Below, in pieces: positions 36,102 to 47,470 of a DNA stretch of 64,000 nucleotides; the first letter of the stretch is position 1, and each line of letters starts with the position of its first letter. The stretch covers positions 1,178,001-1,242,000 of the forward strand of contig JAVHNS010000008.1 in the NCBI GenBank assembly GCA_036872755.1. The letters run 5' to 3'. This stretch comes from Orbilia blumenaviensis. Lineage: Eukaryota > Ascomycota > Orbiliomycetes > Orbiliales > Orbiliaceae. Below the pieces are notes generated by a model that was given only the letters and a program-made list of their open reading frames with translations, did not search any database and had not been told where the DNA came from. The position numbers and the translations under genes are program-made.

Positions 36102-36972
36102 ATGTCGAGAAATAGGCCACAGTCTGTACCTCTGGTACAGGTCGGGCTTATTTTGACTGTGCTTCTCTACTTCCCGTTCACTCAGGCTCGCTGGGTAGAA
36201 ATTAAACAAAGCCTACCTGCAAGCGAAATATCACAGGATTTACCACTTGTCAATCAATTACGAGATAGATGGACTGACAAAGATATGGTTTGGCAGTATG
36301 GAAATGATGGCTCGTGCACAGGGTTTCTTTTGACTTCACCTGGCGCCGTCATTGACACCATTAGCTTTTCTTCTGAAAGACCAAACTGTGAAATTCTCTT
36401 TCGTGTTCGTACTAAACACAATCTATCAACTAATCTAATATTTAATCTATCTGATAGTTAAATTTCCTTGGTACCTCGATCATATCGAAATACATCGTAC
36501 AAATTGGTGCGAGGATCCTCAACCGTTGAAGGTACCACTTGAGACGAAGGCTACATTCCTTGAGTTGAACCCAGAACTAGCACCAGAGATTTCCCCAGAG
36601 GTCGCGGACTCGATATTATCGCTTTCTCAAACCGAAGTTTCCACTTCAAAACAAAATTCACCCGGTGACGGTGCATCGGATATAAGCGAACTACTTTCAA
36701 GTCCTAACGGTGGTATCCAAAGCGCCTTGAATAACGAAGCCGCTTTATCAAAAATAGACGAAGTAAGAGGCGAAAGCGAGAGTGACATATCAAGTCAAAA
36801 CTCGTTATCAGATATACTATCTGCTCCAGGGCGACTTGAAACAATTGCCTCGTTGATTGAGGATGATGTGATGACGTGGAATCTCTGGCCAATTCTACAA
36901 ATTCCTATGCCAGCAAGCGTGCGATTTGTGACAAACTATCACAAAAAGCACGTTCTACCAGTGGAAATCTAA
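36102..36972 (+). CDS. Secreted paralog P3, short form of the local three-gene family
   Basis: Two exons, 36102-36387 and 36458-36972, phase-1 intron of 70 nt (GTGAAA...TAG), 266 residues. Exon 1 has the same length (286 nt) as in P2. The signal peptide ends at FPFTQA, followed by Arg-Trp (ARWVEIK). Cysteines occur at GSCTGF and NWCEDP, with AVIDTISFSSERPN before the intron and KFPWYLDHIEIHRTNWCED after it. The C-terminal motif is PASVRFVTNY. Compared with P1 and P2 the acidic Gly/Pro tail is reduced to a Ser/Glu-rich segment of about 110 residues, and I see no Lys-Arg cleavage site. Function unknown; likely secreted. It is in tandem with P2 and convergent with FTR1. Confidence 0.78.
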
Positions 36973-37426
36973 TCTAAGACCCGAAAGATTGGATACGATA
37001 ACCGGGCCGTATCTAGGTCTAGTCCCAACGCCATAGGTCTAGCTGCAGGGCGGCTGACGGTCAAGTCCGTGGATTTGGGAATGCACAAAGTTTCAAGCAG
37101 GCTAGTAGGTGGCTGTACAGCAGGCCTAGGGTCTACGGGCCGCAATCTGTATGCGGATGTGACGTCGGTGGTGTGATACACATAGGTAGAATAGATATAC
37201 AACAGGGTATTTTGCATTAAATCATCTCGAAATTACATAATTATATTCACATGATAGTAAACATTGAACCTCAACATGACATTGCAACATAACAAAACTA
37301 GAAGCAATGCGACAAAGCTTCCGGGAATAGTCCATATGCAGTACTTGAGAGTTTTCTTTGATATCTGGAAATATCGACATTGCGATAGATACCAGTCGCT
37401 AGCCTAACAAAACATGCCGAACGAGC
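36973..37426. other. Convergent intergenic region between P3 and FTR1
   Basis: No gene seen; it holds the 3' ends of the two convergent genes. Confidence 0.5.
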
Positions 37427-38823
37427 CTAGGTGCTCTTCTCGTCGACGGCAACACCAGTCTTGTCGCCAACAACGCCCTTTCCGTTATCAGCCTCGAGAT
37501 CAGAGTCTGAGCGAGCAGATCCGTTGAATTCCTTCTGTTCACGGAAGTACATGAAAAGGAAGTAGGCGATGACTGCAATCCAGTAAACGTTGTATGAGAT
37601 GACAGAGCCATATGTTGCAGAGTTTTGCCAGCCGAAAACTATGGCACGTAACCCACTTGTTAGAGCCGAAGACATATGATAAGTTTTTTGATGAGAGAAG
37701 TTGGAACTTACGGGCATTGAAGATACCCCAGCCACCACCACCATTGAATTGAGGTGAACAGCAGTTAACGTGCCAAACGCTCTTTCTGATATCGTAAGAG
37801 CCTGGACCAGCTCCTGTTTCTGCTACATCACCACCAACAAGTTTTCCGTACTCGTACATCTCAAGTGTCCATACACCTCGAGAGAAGAGACCAGCGGCGA
37901 CGAGGTACAAGAAACATGTCGAGATGATGAGGAAGATTTGGAGGTGGAACATATTACCGCCCCTGCCGGTGGAACATATTAGCAAAGACGCTGGAGATCG
38001 CAGAAAGATACATCGCTAGGTGGCGCTACTCACTTATACATAATGAAACCGATCAGAAGACCAGCAAGGATACCTGTAATAACGGGTATCGGAAAGGCGC
38101 TAGCGGGGAATGAGAGACCGACACCACCGACAAAAATAACAGCTTCAAGCCCTTCACGGAGAATAGTAATAAACGGCAGGATAAAGAGAGCGTATTTTTC
38201 GAGCTTTTCTCCAAAAGTTGTATCTTTGTTGGATGCCTGGAGTGCTCTTGTGATTTTCTTCTGCCATTTTGACTGAAGTTTTGAGACACGCAGGATGGCC
38301 GCTCCCATTATCTAACAAGCAGGAAGACAGCACACGCGTTAGTAAAACTTGGAGCTATTTTAAATTTTGAGGTTGACTGTTGCATCTTACAGTGATAATT
38401 ATACTAGCGATTAAGCAGAATATGCCTTCCCACAAACTCTCTGACTTGGCCCATGCATCAACTCCAAGCCTATAGAAAGCACCAATCATTCCGCCTCCAA
38501 TGGCGAGAACGAGAATGAATCCGGCTATTAGACCTAGCCAGACATGTCTACGCAAGCGTACATACGCTGCCCGATCACTATCCGGTGTGTCAAATGTCTT
38601 TTTCAAGAAAGATAGGAGAATAGCGGCGATAATTGCGGTCTCAAGGGACTCGCGAAAAACGATAAAGAACACTATAACAAGCAACAAAAATATTTAGCAT
38701 TGATTTCTAGTGACTTTTCTTGAAATGAGGAATAGTGCTCAAGTTGCACTGCTTTTTTGTTTAAAGATTTTTGCGTTATGCGTGCTACTACCACATACCT
38801 GGGACCGCGAAGACGTTCACCAT
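37427..38823 (-). CDS. FTR1: High-affinity iron permease
   Basis: Five exons, about 38823-38799, 38671-38391, 38311-38034, 37962-37712 and 37638-37427, give 348 residues. Splice sites are canonical. The N-terminus [14 protein letters not shown] leads into RESLE (residues 15-19), and a second R-E-x-L-E motif, REGLE, lies at 154-158. These two motifs in transmembrane helices carry Fe(III) in the family. Seven hydrophobic helices are visible, including [20 protein letters not shown] and [19 protein letters not shown]. The C-terminal tail is acidic and cytosolic ([13 protein letters not shown]). The permease works at the plasma membrane in complex with the Fet3 ferroxidase, which oxidises Fe(II) before uptake; that partner is encoded divergently at 41435. 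Regulation by iron is suggested by GATA-factor sites in the shared upstream region. Confidence 0.95.
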
Positions 38824-38888
38824 CTTGAGCGCAGTTGTCTAGCTAATAGATAACTCTTAGATCCGAAAGATAAACCCGCCAGAGACGG

Positions 38889-38897
38889 ATCTGATAA
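38889..38897 (+). promoter_or_regulatory. Iron GATA-factor site ATCTGATAA
   Basis: Perfect ATCWGATAA, 66 bp upstream of the FTR1 start codon. Confidence 0.7.
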
Positions 38898-39566
38898 AAG
38901 AGGCGAAAGATAATGATTGATCTTTAAGAGAGAAAGGAAAAAGGGAAAGAGAGATGCCCTCTTCAAATCATATCAGATTGCTAAAGAGCTGTAAGAAAAC
39001 AACGTTCACCCGTGGCACCAGTTCGACTGGCAACCGCGGATTCGTTTTCAAAATGAAGTTAGCCCACTAATGCAAGGAGTTCCTGCCACCCCAGGTAGCA
39101 GGTGATCGATACGCTGCACAATTGACGAGTATCAAAAAAAAGAGACCGGCCTCATGCTACCTCGCGCGAGAATTGGGTTTAACGGTTTTCTCCGGGTCCA
39201 CGCTTTCTCAATCCGCCACCGAGCATGGGTCAGGTAATCAATATCGATCGTCCGCCTATGCATATGCACAAAGCTTGCAAAGTGGGTAGTGACCTCTCCA
39301 AGCAGGTAGAAACGAAACGACAAGGAAACATGCCGAGGATCTGAAGGAGGGGAAGAGAATTTACACCCTACATTTTGGGACTAAAACCGGCATTTTTGAA
39401 CCGACTATCAGGCAAGGAATTCCAAGACATCATGCAAGCTTTCGGTTCAGCGAGAGAAAGAGCGTGGGAGAATGTCGCACACGATTGCATGGAAGGCGCC
39501 CGGACCCACATTGAGTTTTAATCCCTGTCTATCGGGGTCGCACCACTTCTGAGCTTGGCAGTTCGG

Positions 39567-39575
39567 ATCAGATAA
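39567..39575 (+). promoter_or_regulatory. Iron GATA-factor site ATCAGATAA
   Basis: Perfect ATCWGATAA within the shared FTR1/FET3 upstream region. Confidence 0.65.
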
Positions 39576-40444
39576 CTTTGATAATTCGGGCTCGGGCGGG
39601 TGGCCAAGGATTTAGAAGATTCCATTGTCATGGCAAACGTGTTCGGAAATGCGACGGCAACATGGGAAAGCGGTCGGTGGGGGGAAGATCTCTATAACCA
39701 CGAGGCAACATATATTAATATGACTTAGATATATCACCGCGGAGGACTCGATAAAATTTTCAGCCGGTGCCACCGACGTATCTATATCGTGACCTGTCGA
39801 CTCGGAACGAGAATTCGAATTAACATGTAGGCAATTAAGTGGTCTTCCAAAATCGCTCGTCTGAGCACGCGGTGTGTCCCGTAGGTAGGTAGGTGCGGGA
39901 CAAATAGCATGCTGGTGGGTTAACCCAAAAGAGGACCGTTTCAGTCCAGCCTCAACATCGGCCGAAATCGGCCAAGAAATTCAGGTTTTTTGTGACCAAA
40001 CTTTGGAAATGCACGAAATACAAACCCGAAACTCAAAAATAGATGTATGCCATCATGGAAGGAGCCAATGTCCAGAATTGTCAGCCTACGATCAGATCAG
40101 AGTCAAGCTCGGGTCCCAATAGCTGAGCTTTGCTAACGAAGGGCTCCACTCGGGGATCAGCCCACCCCCGCTAGTCTGCAGGGTTCTAAAGCGCGATTCG
40201 CTGGGGCGTGGGATGCATACTCGTTACATAAGTCAGTCCTCAATCAAGAATAGGAAACAGATGAGCGCCGTTTCCTAGAGCTAAGTTTACTGGAAATGTT
40301 TGCAGGAATTTTCCGTGGAGCGGACATGGCGCCCTAAGGGAAAATTTTTTCATGAGGCTCGAACCACCTTTAGCGAGAGGGTTGTGAGGGTTTTCTTTAA
40401 GATCGTACGACCCACGAAGGCGAAGGGTTCTCGATCTTGATGCA

Positions 40445-40453
40445 TTATCTGAT
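40445..40453 (-). promoter_or_regulatory. Iron GATA-factor site ATCAGATAA
   Basis: Reverse-strand perfect match within the shared FTR1/FET3 upstream region. Confidence 0.65.
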
Positions 40454-40950
40454 GGCTGGTAAACTTATTTCGACTACAATCTGATGCATCCGATAAGATT
40501 CATAAACAAAGGTCTGTTGAAAATACCACGAAGCAACACAACCATCGATATACAATATGGAAATATGGAAATAAAACGTGAGGGGTCTCAGATCAAGGAC
40601 AAGGGCAGGACCCGTCAACAATCAAGCCTTTCTAGTTGGCATTGGCGATGAGCTGGGCAGCCGAGGACCCCACCCTCCCAAGACTTTTACAATCCCTTGC
40701 TTCAAACCCCAAGACTCGGACGAAAGCTTGAAGCTGCCGGTTGCCAACAGAGCGGGAAATAAATTTGATTGGGGGTGGATGCATCAAATTAATTGCTGAC
40801 TGGCCTGGGCGGAGGACACCACCTCGCCTTCCTGCTAGCCAGCTAGCTCGCACAAGGTAACAGGAAATATACTTCCAGACCACCTTCCTCGCCAAATGAA
40901 AAGTCAAAATCCTTTTGAGATGCCGAAGGTGGTATCGTTTGATCAGTTGA

Positions 40951-40959
40951 TTATCTGAT
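40951..40959 (-). promoter_or_regulatory. Iron GATA-factor site ATCAGATAA
   Basis: Reverse-strand perfect match about 480 bp upstream of the FET3 start codon. Confidence 0.7.
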
Positions 40960-41312
40960 CCGCCCTGTCGAAGGCTGGGAAACTTTTCTTTCTTTTTTCT
41001 TGTTTTTACTATTCGGCCCCACAATCTATCACATTCTGCAAATTGTATTCACGAGACGGCGCTCCGACGTTGCCTCAAGTCACAAAAGCATGTCTAGGAA
41101 GTGGATCCCTGTAGACTACCTGCCGCTGCATGATACATATCGCTGATGCTTGAATCTCTGCGACAATTGAGGAAAAAATTCACGAGTGGGATGTCATTGA
41201 CCCGTGGCCAACGTAGGTAATGTCGCGAGCTAAAGTCGGCGGGTTGATCCGATATTTCATCTTCCTTATGGAGAGTGGCTTCGAAGCTTCCTCCCATGAA
41301 ACAATAATAATC

Positions 41313-41321
41313 TTATCAGAT
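41313..41321 (-). promoter_or_regulatory. Iron GATA-factor site ATCTGATAA
   Basis: Reverse-strand perfect match 114 bp upstream of the FET3 start codon. Confidence 0.7.
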
Positions 41322-41434
41322 CATTCAGCAACTCCTCAGTTATCTTTCCTTCATCCCATACAATCCTCAACATCCTCTGTAATTGTCCTGTGCTTGAGGC
41401 ACCATTTTGCAACGCAACGCGTTAAGATTTCGGG

Positions 41435-43423
41435 ATGAAGTCGTTCGTGGCGGCCTCCCTGCTCTCTCTTATCCCCTCAGTTCTTTCAAAAACCGTTACA
41501 TATGATTTCAATGTAACATATACAACAGCGAATCCGGACGGACAGTTCGAGCGCCGTGTGATTGGCATTAACGGACAATGGCCAATTCCTACAATCGATA
41601 TCGAGAAAGGCGATAGATTAATCGTAAATCTCGTTAACGGTTTGGACGTAGACACAAGTCTCCATTGGCATGGCCTGTTCCAGAATGGAACAAACGCTAT
41701 GGACGGGCCTGGGAAAGTTACCCAGTGCTCTCTTGGTCCTGGCCAGAAAATGACATATAACTTCACAGTAAGTTCGGTGCTGCACTAAAACTAAAGCTTC
41801 ACAGGCATCATTGCGGATTCCGTATATATTGCGATCTGCATGCCTCTAGCAAAAAAAAGCGGAAGTCCTGACTTGAGATAACTATTAGATCAACCAACCG
41901 GGAACATACTGGTATCATTCACATATCAAAGGCCAGTATCCAGATGGTATCCGTGGACCCTTAATCGTGCGAGACCCAAAAGGCCCATACGCCGATAAGT
42001 ACGACGAGGAAGTTGTCATCTCGCTCAGCGACTGGTATCACGATGAAAACCCTCCACTTCTGGCAAAGTTCTTGTCTGTTGGAAACCCGACTGGTGCGGA
42101 GCCGGTGCCGAACTCTGCGCTTATGAACGAGACTCAGGGAATGCCATTCCACGTTCGTCCTGGCAGAACTTACATGGTTCGCCTGGTTAATATGGCCGCC
42201 TTCGCAGCCCAGTACTTCTGGATCGAGGGGCATACCATGAGAATCATTGAAGTCGATGGAGAATACACTGAGGAAGCCGAAGCAGAAATGATCTATCTCA
42301 CTGCGGCGCAGAGACTGTCCTTCCTTCTGACCACCAGAAATGAAACCACTCAGAATTTCGCAATCGTCGGAAGCATGGACCAGGTTAGTTTGACGACTAG
42401 ATGAATCAAAATTTATATCTGAAATACCTGATCATTAACTATTCCCGTTTATAGGATCTCTTTGATCAAATCCCTGACGGCCTCAACCCTAATGTCACTG
42501 GTCACCTTATCTACAGTGCTGCGAGACCACTTCCAGAACCTGCATTTGTCGATGCTTTCGAGCCCTTTGATGATTTCACATTGGTTCCATACGATAACGA
42601 AGAGCTTTGGGGCGAGCCTACTTATTCGTTCGCTCTTGAGGTAATGATGGACAATCTTGGAGACGGTGCCAATTACGCCTTCTTCAATGGAATCACCTAC
42701 GTCGCTCCTAAGGTCCCCACTCTATACACCGCGCTCAACGCCGGAAATCTTAGTCTGACACCAGAAATTTACGGTCGCGATACAAACCCTACTGTATTCA
42801 AGCACCATGATGTTGTTGAGCTAATTATTAACAACAACGATCCCGGAAAGCATCCATTCCATATGCACGGCCATACCTTCCAGCTTGCTTATCGTAGCGA
42901 TGTCGATGCCGGCATCTTCAATACCTCCGATGATTCCATCGAATTCGCCAAAATGCCAATGAGAAGAGATACAATTCTGGTTAACCCAGGCGGTAACGTT
43001 GTCTTGCGTTTCCGTGCCGATAACCCCGGTGTCTGGCTTTTCCACTGTCACATTGAGTGGCATATTGAATCCGGTCTCATTGCCACATTCATCGAGGCGC
43101 CTGATGTCCTCCAGAAGACGCAGACCATTCCAGAGGACCACTTGGCTATCTGTAGGCAACGAAACGACCCAGTCGTCGGAAACGCTGCCGCTAATGCGGA
43201 AGACTACCTGGATCTCACTGGACAAAACCTGAGCCCAGCCCCATTGCCAGCAGGGTGAGTATTCTCTCCGAAACTCGAAGAAGCTGAAAAAGTTGCTAAC
43301 ATGTTATCTAGATTCACCGCCCGTGGTATTGTGGCGTTGGTCTTCAGCGTTATCGCTGCCTTCATTGGTCTTGCCGTTATCGCATTGTACGGTAGCCAGG
43401 AGTTCAAGCACAAGGCGGCTTAA
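41435..43423 (+). CDS. FET3: Multicopper ferroxidase
   Basis: Four exons, 41435-41767, 41889-42383, 42455-43254 and 43312-43423, give 579 residues. A signal peptide ([18 protein letters not shown]) is followed by three cupredoxin domains. Copper ligands are all present: HWHG (77-80), WYHSH (119-123), HPFHMHGH and HCHIEWH. A single transmembrane helix ([21 protein letters not shown]) and a short cytosolic tail KHKAA end the protein, as in Fet3 and unlike secreted laccases. It oxidises Fe(II) to Fe(III) at the cell surface using oxygen and hands the iron to Ftr1, whose gene is divergent at 37427-38823. The final intron separates the helix from the ectodomain. Several Asn-x-Ser/Thr sites fit a glycosylated ectodomain. 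I did not verify the acidic residues that set iron specificity. Confidence 0.95.
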
Positions 43424-43679
43424 TGATTTTTCGATTTCCCAGTTGCTGCCTTTTCTGCGCAACGAGTTTTTGATGTTTCGTTTTTTCGTAATCATAAGTG
43501 CTAGCATAGCCTGTTGTATATAACGTAATACTGAATTTATGAAGCAAGAGCCGAACTGGCTTTGCATGAGTCGCATCACTAAGGAATCTTTGGAACATCG
43601 CATTTATTGATTTGTGATGTCATATTCGCTGAAATCATCGAACATTCATATCGTACACCGCCGTAAATATTAAAATATC

Positions 43680-45683
43680 TTAAGCTCCCCTCACCTCCTT
43701 CCCTAGTTTCTCCAGAGCTCCTTCGTATATCTGTAGTGCCTCTGCATTTAGTTCCGGTGCGACTTCCTTTTTGACGCCGTCGCCGTTGCCTCTTCGGACC
43801 TTACCGATACCCGTCCACCACCATCTTGCTTCGCTGTCTTCCACCAAGCTCCATGTGATCCCATTGTTGCCCGCCCGAGCGGTTCGCCCGACACGGTGTA
43901 TGTAATCCTTCTCGCTCCTTGGCGAATCGTAGTTGATAACCAGCTGCGCATTGGGCAGGTCCACACCTCTCGCCATTAAATCCGTGGATATCAAGATATC
44001 AATAGTTGAGGCCTTGAACTTGGCAGTATTGGCGGATATTTCCTTTTTCCGCTTGTCGGAGGTCGATACAGCGATATTCCAGTCTTTTTTGCTGCTTCCT
44101 TTTCGTTTTTTGCCCAGCTTCTTGGCAAAGAGTAATTCGAGAAGCCTGGCGAGACGGGACGCCGATTCGTTTGATTTTGTGAAAATTAAGATGCCAGAGG
44201 TCGTATTGCTGTCCGAAAGGAGTTTCGCTAGTATCAATGGCTTTTGTGTCGCATTATGAACGGGGTAATAATGCTCTTCCAGAGTGGAAGGTATAGAATT
44301 AAGTTCTCTCAATCCTCTGTCCTCTTTTTCTGGACCCTCATCATCATCTCCGGATTCGTCCATTGATACCTCGCGGTGGCCAATGTCATCCACTGCCACT
44401 AATTGTGGGCGCCTAAGTTTCAGACCCGCAAGCTTGCCAACATCCCTTGTCATTGTAGCCGATAAAATTACTTTCCTTACAGTGTCGGCAGCGCAGTTAG
44501 GGATTCGTACGCCCAATGATGCGAGATCAAACCCGGCCCGGGCCCCATTTGTTGGGAAAGGCTTCTGTAACTCATCCCCAATGATTTCTACCCAATCCTG
44601 AAAACTTTGGCTTAATAGCCTATCTGCTTCATCAACTACCAGCCATTGGAGGTGGCGGAGTGTAAATTGTGGGTTGTTTCGAATGTGCTCAACGAGTCGA
44701 CCTGGAGTAGCTATCAGAATATCGGCCCCTGTGCTCCCAACATCATTGGCTATGATATGATCCTTTTCGACCTCAAAGGGCCTAGTACCGATTGCAGTAC
44801 TGACTTTAAGAGACGTTCCAGAAGCGAGAGTGTGTGCTGTCCGTTGGACCTGTGTGGCTAACTCGTGTGTAGGAACGATAATAAGGGCGTATGTATGTGG
44901 AACTACTCGGTTAAGAAGGCTAGCAAGAATAGGAAGTAGGTATGAAAGCGTCTTTCCTGACCCCGTAGCAGCGGAGACAAGGAGATCCGATCTGGGAGTT
45001 GAAGGTGGGAGACGGCTGTCTGGTAATAGAAGGGGTAAGAGCGCCGATTGAACCGGGAACGTATTCGTAAACTCTAGCTTATTGAGACGATCTAAGAGTA
45101 GTTCTGGAAGATTAAAGGAAGCAAAAGGCGGCCTTTGGCTCGTCGGCACCGTCGTAGGCTGGGCTAAGTATGATGGAAGAACAGAGTTCGGGTCCACTTT
45201 CTGGACCGGTGCTTGGGCTGGCTGAGGTAGCGGATGGAGGCCCTGCAATGGCTCCTCTGGAACGTTCTCCTCGACCACAATCTTTGGAGCAGAACTTAAC
45301 ACTTCAGCTCTGTATTTGTCGAACTTGGAGAGGATTGACAGGTGCCCGGTTGATACGTCCTCGTCATTCTTCTTTTTCTTTTTGTCTTTCTTTGAAGCTG
45401 GCTTGTCTTCCGAACTGGTCGCTGCATCCTTCGAGGGCTCCGCCTGGTCAACGTCCATATTTTCGTCCGATGCTTCTGCCTCCTCGTTTACGATGACATC
45501 GGTATCAGTCGCATTCGCGAGAGACGCAAATCTCGCCTCAGACTTTTCAAGTATCCGTTGTAGCTCATCGTTTCTTTCCTTAGACTTCGATTTGTCCTTT
45601 TTCGATTTCTGAGGCTTTGTGTCCGCGGTAGCCTCGGCATTAGCTTCCGATGCCTCTAGGTCTCTCTTTCGCTTTTTCGACAT
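43680..45683 (-). CDS. DBP6: DEAD-box ATP-dependent RNA helicase Dbp6
   Basis: Single exon, 667 residues. The N-terminal 150 residues are highly charged (Lys-rich blocks such as KKDKKKKKNDED alternating with acidic runs), typical of nucleolar helicases. The core has all motifs: Q-region FPVQSALLPLLL, motif I AATGSGKT (about residue 237), PTHELATQ, TPGRL, DEAD (about 350), SAT, ILIFTKS, RGVD and HRVGRTARAG (about 593). The Dbp6/DDX51 assignment rests on the LPSYLAQP...FNLPELLLDRL entry and the long inserts between motifs, which I read by eye. The family works in early 60S ribosomal subunit assembly in the nucleolus. It is head to head with the PIG-A gene, 232 bp between start codons. Confidence 0.9.
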   Translation of the reverse strand: MSKKRKRDLEASEANAEATADTKPQKSKKDKSKSKERNDELQRILEKSEARFASLANATDTDVIVNEEAEASDENMDVDQAEPSKDAATSSEDKPASKKDKKKKKNDEDVSTGHLSILSKFDKYRAEVLSSAPKIVVEENVPEEPLQGLHPLPQPAQAPVQKVDPNSVLPSYLAQPTTVPTSQRPPFASFNLPELLLDRLNKLEFTNTFPVQSALLPLLLPDSRLPPSTPRSDLLVSAATGSGKTLSYLLPILASLLNRVVPHTYALIIVPTHELATQVQRTAHTLASGTSLKVSTAIGTRPFEVEKDHIIANDVGSTGADILIATPGRLVEHIRNNPQFTLRHLQWLVVDEADRLLSQSFQDWVEIIGDELQKPFPTNGARAGFDLASLGVRIPNCAADTVRKVILSATMTRDVGKLAGLKLRRPQLVAVDDIGHREVSMDESGDDDEGPEKEDRGLRELNSIPSTLEEHYYPVHNATQKPLILAKLLSDSNTTSGILIFTKSNESASRLARLLELLFAKKLGKKRKGSSKKDWNIAVSTSDKRKKEISANTAKFKASTIDILISTDLMARGVDLPNAQLVINYDSPRSEKDYIHRVGRTARAGNNGITWSLVEDSEARWWWTGIGKVRRGNGDGVKKEVAPELNAEALQIYEGALEKLGKEVRGA

Positions 45684-45915
45684 ATTGTGGTTGGGCTTGA
45701 GGTGTGGATGTGGAGGGAGAAGAAGTCCTGTCGCAAAATTTCGGCGGGAACGGGGATGTTAGTGAAGCGAGGTCTTGGCTGCGACAGAGCCTCATAACAA
45801 TACCAAACCCGCGACCTGGCCTGTCCATATCGACAACATTCTCAACTTCAGCAGCTAATTTACGGATCGGTAGTCTGGGGTTCGCCTCTGCTACCGTAGT
45901 TGTATATTCGACAAG
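45684..45915. promoter_or_regulatory. Short bidirectional promoter, DBP6 and PIG-A genes
   Basis: Only 232 bp separate the two start codons, so the two housekeeping genes must share or closely abut promoters. No distinct factor site was identified. Confidence 0.6.
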
Positions 45916-47470
45916 ATGTCTTACAATATAGCGTATGCTCTCTTTCTGGTCATGTCGTTGGCGAGTGTACTAACAATCATCACATCATAGTATGGTTTCG
46001 GACTTCTTCTTCCCCCAGCCTGGAGGCGTGGAAAGCCATATCTACCAGGTTTCCAGCGTTCGTCATTATCATTACCCACGTATGCCAATATAAACACGAA
46101 CTAAAGAGCTAGACATATAGAAATTGGTCGACAGAGGGCACAAAGTCGTAATCATTACTCATTCGTACGGAGACCGCACGGGCGTCCGATACCTCGCCAA
46201 CGGCATCAAAGTCTACTATGTCCCTTTCTGGGTCGTCTACCGGGAATCAGCGCTTCCCACTGTGTTTTCGTTCTTCCCGATACTACGTCAAATCGTTCTC
46301 AGAGAAAGAATCGATATCGTCCATGGACATGGCAGTTTGTCGGCTTTCTGTCAGGAGGGTCTATTACATGCAAAAACTATGGGACTGAAGACTTGCTTTA
46401 CGGATCATAGTTTGTTTGGATTCGCAGATGCGGCTAGTATTCTCACGAATAAGCTGTTAAAGTTTACATTAAGTGATGTGGACCATGTTATCTGCGTTTC
46501 CCATACCTGGTAAGCTTCATTGCGAAGGAAGCATCGGGATCAATCGCTAAAAAATTTTGGCAGTAAGGAAAATACTGTTCTTAGGGCCGCATTGGATCCG
46601 TTCACCGTATCGGCAATACCGAATGCCCTGGTATCCAAAGATTTTCGACCTGCCGATGTTCCTCCTCCGACTTCTACAATCACAATTGTTGTGATATCTC
46701 GCCTGTTCCCCAATAAGGGCTGCGACTTACTCGTCGCGACAATACCACGCATTTGCGCGCAACACGAAAATGTCAGATTTATCATTGGAGGCTCAGGGCC
46801 TAAAGCTATCGATTTAGAACAGATGATCGAGAAGAATGTCTTACAAGACCGAGTTGAGATGCTTGGGCCAATCCGACATGAGGATGTTCGCAACGTCATG
46901 ATAAGAGGTCAAATATATTTACATGCCTCCTTAACAGAAGCTTTCGGGACAGTTATCGTCGAGGCAGCCTCGTGTGGCTTATATGTCGTGTGCACACAAG
47001 TTGGTGGCATCCCAGAAGTATTGCCGGGCGAGATGACCGTTTTTGCAAAACCAGAGGAGGACGACTTGGTAGCTGCGACATCGAGGGCTATCCATGCTAT
47101 TAAGTCAGGGACGGTTCAGCCAGAAATGTTCCATGATCGGATTCGGCAAATGTATTCCTGGACGGATGTCGCAGAACGAACTGAAAAGGTCTATGACGGA
47201 ATTATGAGGCTTCGAAGCTCACGTCTCATCGATAGGCTCAAACGCTATTACGGATGTGGAGTCTGGGCAGGGAAGTTGTTTGTTCTCTGCGCGGTAATCG
47301 ACTACCTTTTGATGATGTTCCTGGAGTTTTGGTGGCCACGGCGGAACATAGATGTTGCGAGGGATTGGCCTAGAAAAAGAGTGGTTCGGAAAGAGAGTCC
47401 CTCACAAACCGACGCTGAGGGCCATGAAGAAAGGGATGGTTGGATATCAGATATTCAAGACCAAGAGTGA
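45916..47470 (+). CDS. GPI3: GPI-anchor GlcNAc transferase catalytic subunit (PIG-A/Gpi3/Spt14)
   Basis: Four exons, 45916-45932, 45991-46057, 46121-46509 and 46564-47470, give 459 residues. Joining exons 1 and 2 gives [20 protein letters not shown], the conserved start of PIG-A. Exon 3 gives [20 protein letters not shown] and [20 protein letters not shown], and the third junction restores [19 protein letters not shown]4 features follow: [28 protein letters not shown], and [19 protein letters not shown] with the E-x7-E-type motif. A transmembrane helix near 395-420 ([20 protein letters not shown]) anchors it in the ER with the active domain cytosolic. It transfers GlcNAc to phosphatidylinositol as the first step of GPI synthesis. 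The second donor is GTTCGT, chosen because it restores YQVSSKLVDRG; a GTTTCC donor ten bases upstream would drop three residues. Confidence 0.94.

Larger units (their letters stand above)
38824..41434. promoter_or_regulatory. Shared bidirectional regulatory region of FTR1 and FET3
   Basis: A 2.6-kb region between the start codons of the permease and the ferroxidase. It contains five perfect matches to ATCWGATAA, the binding consensus of the fungal iron-responsive GATA repressors (SreA/SRE/Fep1): 38889, 39567, 40445, 40951 and 41313. By chance about 0.04 would be expected in this length under equal base composition. Open frames here (39132-39323, 40578-41024) have no supporting features. The arrangement suggests both genes are repressed together when iron is sufficient. 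Confidence 0.8.

Noticed and set aside
40578..41024. Open frames on both strands inside the FTR1/FET3 intergenic region
   Set aside because: No homology features; the region is better explained as regulatory DNA.
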